Source of the DNA: an uncultured bacterium
Lineage (GTDB): Bacteria; Bacillota_I; Bacilli_A; RFN20; CAG-826
Direction: 5' to 3'
Assembly: GCA_949297275.1 (NCBI GenBank)
Contig: CASFQR010000010.1
Span: forward strand, 1-36,309
Length of the DNA stretch: 36,309 nt
Shown: positions 34,192 through 36,309 of the stretch, in pieces
Position numbering within the stretch: position 1 is the first letter of the stretch
How the letters are laid out: every line of letters begins with the position of its first letter
Notes under the pieces: generated by a model
Told to the model about the DNA's origin: nothing
Database searches by the model: none
What the model saw: the letters and a program-made list of their open reading frames with translations, nothing else
Program-made: the position numbers and the translations under genes

Positions 34192-34582
34192 ATTTGAATT
34201 AGTTAAGGAAGCTAAAAAGGCGCGTGAACTCGCTTATGTGCCTTATTCCAAATTTAAAGTTGGGGCCGCACTTCTATGTCAAGATGGCAGTGTCTATTAT
34301 GGTGCGAATATTGAAAACGCTTCTTATCCTTTATGTATGTGCGCGGAAAGAAATGCCCTTTATCACGCTTTAATGAGTGGTAAGCATATGGAAGATTTTG
34401 TCGCTTTAGCGGTCGTTGGTGATACGAAAGAACCAATTTCACCTTGCGGGGCTTGTCGGCAAGTCATCTCAGAAATTTTTCCTCGTAATGGTCATATTTA
34501 TTTAGCTAATTTAAATGATGATATCTTAGATACGACCATTGACGATTTATTACCCTATGCCTTTGATGATTCGGATTTATAA
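34184..34582 (+). CDS. cdd: Cytidine deaminase
   Basis: Cdd deaminates cytidine and deoxycytidine in pyrimidine salvage. The 132-residue homotetrameric type has the zinc site Cys53-Ala-Glu55 (catalytic Glu) and P-C-G-A-C at 87-91 (Cys88, Cys91). The N-terminal Y-V-P-Y-S-K-F-K-V-G-A-A segment binds substrate. Its ATG lies within the end of ybeY, after GGAGGGGAAAAG, a strong ribosome site. era begins two bases after the stop. The ybeY-cdd-era-recO string is the Bacillus order without dgkA. Confidence 0.98.
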   Translation: MDKFELVKEAKKARELAYVPYSKFKVGAALLCQDGSVYYGANIENASYPLCMCAERNALYHALMSGKHMEDFVALAVVGDTKEPISPCGACRQVISEIFPRNGHIYLANLNDDILDTTIDDLLPYAFDDSDL

Positions 34583-34584
34583 AG

Positions 34585-35454
34585 ATGAAAAGTGGCTTTG
34601 TTGCCATCATTGGCAAAAGCAATGTTGGCAAATCGACAATTTTAAATAATTTAATTGAACATAAAGTAGCAATTGTTACTGATAAAGTTCAAACCACACG
34701 CGATATCATTCGTGGGATTTATCATGACTTAGACACCGAAATTGTTTTCTTAGATACACCTGGGATACATAAACCTCTACATGTCCTAGGCCAAAAAATG
34801 AACGAAAGAGCTTTCAGCTCCTTAAGTGATGTCGATGCGATTATTCTCGTTATAGATGCTTCAAGAAAAGAAAATAAGGGTGATGAATTAATTTATCAAA
34901 AGTTGCCTAAGGATGTGCCTTTATTTATTGCCATCAATAAAATTGATTTAATTACGCTTGAGGAAGCACTTAAATTAAAAGAACATTTAAAAAATAAATT
35001 ACCCGCGGCAACAATCATCGAACTAGAAGCAAGAGTTGGTTTTAATATCGATACTTTATTAAATGAAATCAAAAAAGTTTTACCTGATGGACCATTCTTT
35101 TATGAAGAAACCCAGATTACTGATAAATCGAGTTCTTATCTTGTTAGCGAATTAATTCGCGAAGCAGTTTTAAATTTACTCAGCGAAGAAGTTCCGCATG
35201 GCGTAGCTATCTATGTGGAAAATCTAACGGAAGAAAAAACGAAGGTCTACATTAAAGCTGCTATCTATGTCGAAAAAGAATCGCATAAACCCATTTTAAT
35301 TGGAAAAAGAGGCGCGATGATTAAACGCATTGGTATTTCATCTAGAAAGGCCATCGAAGAATATTATCACAAAACCGTTTATTTAGATTTGCATGTTTTA
35401 GTTAAAGAAGATTGGCTCAATTCCCCAAGCATCTTAAAAAGATTAGGTTATTAA
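34585..35454 (+). CDS. era: GTPase Era, 30S assembly factor
   Basis: Era binds the 3' end of 16S rRNA through a KH domain and checks 30S maturation. The 289-residue protein has G1 GKSNVGKS (10-17), the T-T-R-D switch I (37-40), DTPG (57-60) and NKID (118-121). The KH domain (about 200-280) has its GxxG loop in I-G-K-R-G-A-M-I-K-R-I-G. YbeY and Era interact functionally on the same rRNA end, consistent with their co-location. Start and stop directly abut the neighbours (two bases after cdd, zero before recO), so expression is coupled. Confidence 0.98.
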   Translation: MKSGFVAIIGKSNVGKSTILNNLIEHKVAIVTDKVQTTRDIIRGIYHDLDTEIVFLDTPGIHKPLHVLGQKMNERAFSSLSDVDAIILVIDASRKENKGDELIYQKLPKDVPLFIAINKIDLITLEEALKLKEHLKNKLPAATIIELEARVGFNIDTLLNEIKKVLPDGPFFYEETQITDKSSSYLVSELIREAVLNLLSEEVPHGVAIYVENLTEEKTKVYIKAAIYVEKESHKPILIGKRGAMIKRIGISSRKAIEEYYHKTVYLDLHVLVKEDWLNSPSILKRLGY

Positions 35455-36165
35455 ATGAAAGAAATTCAAGGTTTAGTTATCTCATCAACTCCATTTAATG
35501 ATTTTGATAAGATGGTTAATGTCCTCACTAATAGCGGTCAATACGCTTTTTTAGCAAAAGGCGTGATGAAATTAACATCGAAAAATCATCCTAGTGTTGA
35601 AGAATTTACTTATGGTAATTTCTTATTAACTTCCTCGAAAAAAGGCTTGCTCTTGCGTCAAGGCTATGTCATTGATGCTTTTTACAATGTGCGGTTAAAT
35701 TCGTCTAATTTAAAATATTTAAATTTTTTAAAAGAAGTCAATACCAAATTGACACTTAGTATCGATAAAACTTTAGAATTTACCTATCTATATCACACTT
35801 TAAAATTACTAAATGATAATTTCTCAGGGATGACTATTTGCTTAATTTATTTAGCAAAAATTCTCATTTTAAATGGCTTAGGTTTAGAAGTAGACCATTG
35901 TGTTCGCTCAGGCACTCAAAGCGATTTAGTAGCCTTAAGTTTAGAAGATGGTGGGTTAGTGAGTCGCGCCTATTTTAAGTCAGAAAAAGATCTCGCGTTA
36001 GGCGAAAGAAAATTAAAAATTATTCGTTATATCTTTAAAGTCGATGTCGATCGTTTTTCTAATATTGCATTTAATGATGAAGAATGTTTAGCAATCATGC
36101 GTTTATTAAATGATTTTATCGCGGCTAATCTCGATCTCAAATTAGCGAGCATTAAATATTTATAA
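35455..36165 (+). CDS. recO: DNA repair protein RecO with degenerate zinc site
   Basis: RecO loads RecA on SSB-coated single-stranded DNA with RecR. The 236-residue protein has the N-terminal OB fold (about 1-80, with G-L-V-I-S-S-T-P-F-N-D-F-D-K-M) and a helical C-terminal domain. Most RecO proteins carry a four-cysteine zinc finger after the helical part (C-x-x-C-G and G-G-L-x-C-x-x-C patterns). Here only Cys149 remains; the other positions read Ser152, Ser170 and Tyr173. The zinc site is therefore lost, though the fold around it (L-E-D-G-G-L-V-S) is recognisable. era-recO is a conserved pair. glyQS, which often follows, is not within the window. Confidence 0.93.
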   Translation: MKEIQGLVISSTPFNDFDKMVNVLTNSGQYAFLAKGVMKLTSKNHPSVEEFTYGNFLLTSSKKGLLLRQGYVIDAFYNVRLNSSNLKYLNFLKEVNTKLTLSIDKTLEFTYLYHTLKLLNDNFSGMTICLIYLAKILILNGLGLEVDHCVRSGTQSDLVALSLEDGGLVSRAYFKSEKDLALGERKLKIIRYIFKVDVDRFSNIAFNDEECLAIMRLLNDFIAANLDLKLASIKYL

Positions 36166-36309
36166 CATTAGGTAACGACTTAAAATATAAATAAACTACA
36201 CTTATAATAGGTGTCAATTCTAAGCGAAAATGTCCCAACATTTTTATAAACATTAACGTAGAGAATAACGATTATTTTTGAACGCTTCTTGGAAGGAGTC
36301 ATAATTTGG
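36166..36309 (+). mobile_element. Possible insertion-element end reading off the right edge
   Basis: After recO comes GTGTCAATTCTAAG (36211-36224), then GAAAATGTCCCAACATT (36226-36242). The GAAAATGTCC core also occurs, on the minus strand, in the repeats at the left edge. Near the border GGAAGGAG (36291-36298) precedes a possible TTG start at 36306, so a gene probably begins here and leaves the window. A TATAAT at 36203-36208 could be its promoter. The family is not determined; this may be an unrelated gene with a similar operator. Confidence 0.28.

Overview
The window is an AT-rich chromosomal segment of a low-GC Gram-positive bacterium. It uses the standard bacterial code: TGA is a stop in lon, engB and fmt, and Trp is TGG. 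That argues against Mycoplasma or Spiroplasma. HrcA/CIRCE control, a T-box on valS, compact translationally coupled operons and gene order point to the Bacilli/Erysipelotrichia/non-Mycoplasma Tenericutes side (Acholeplasma-, Izemoplasma- or RF39-like). I cannot name a species from sequence alone. Almost all genes are on the + strand; only rpsT and a CoA-disulfide reductase are on the - strand.

Layout. (1) 1-185: possible mobile-element end, then the tig promoter. (2) 186-7078: tig, lon, engB and T-box-controlled valS, which cover protein folding, protein degradation, ribosome assembly and Val-tRNA charging. (3) 7137-9699: comEA and comEC, for DNA uptake. (4) 9714-11421: a palindrome-marked promoter driving a PII-like small protein and a CPA-type cation/proton antiporter. 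(5) 11465-14460: holA converging with rpsT, whose terminator lies inside holA, then CoA-disulfide reductase with a rhodanese tail. (6) 14559-19685: fmt, a nuclease-helicase fusion and lepA. (7) 19771-23079: a Fic-fold protein with a destroyed active site, a small membrane protein, hemW and an RDD membrane protein. (8) 23118-27903: the hrcA-grpE-dnaK-dnaJ heat-shock operon with two CIRCE-like elements and a hairpin before dnaJ. (9) 27952-31173: a zinc-ribbon TM2 protein, rsmE, an unknown gene and mtaB, overlapping end to start. (10) 31256-32346: rpmF, deoC and rpsU, closed by a terminator. (11) 32515-33687: a C39-peptidase/membrane protein without an ATPase domain. (12) 33742-36165: ybeY, cdd, era and recO, tightly packed. 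(13) 36166-36309: a second possible mobile-element end.

The backbone matches the comE-to-recO supercluster known from Bacillus subtilis (comEA-comEC-holA-rpsT-lepA-hemW-hrcA-grpE-dnaK-dnaJ-rsmE-mtaB-rpsU-ybeY-cdd-era-recO), joined to the tig-lon-engB-valS group. prmA, phoH and dgkA, which sit in the Bacillus version, are missing here. Accessory genes occupy several junctions.

The most notable observations are: an apparent in-frame loss of about 40 residues, including the GIATQ part of a conserved motif, from the only ValRS in the window; a Fic-fold protein whose HPFxxGNGR motif is ruined; a C39 peptidase fused to a six-helix ABC-exporter-like membrane domain with no nucleotide-binding domain; a RecB/Cas4-like nuclease fused to an XPD/DinG-type iron-sulfur helicase; a PII-like/antiporter pair; perfect inverted repeats at several promoters; and five genes whose start codon lies 7-10 bases after a -10 box with no Shine-Dalgarno, suggesting leaderless mRNAs. 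I found no tRNA, rRNA, CRISPR array or complete insertion sequence.
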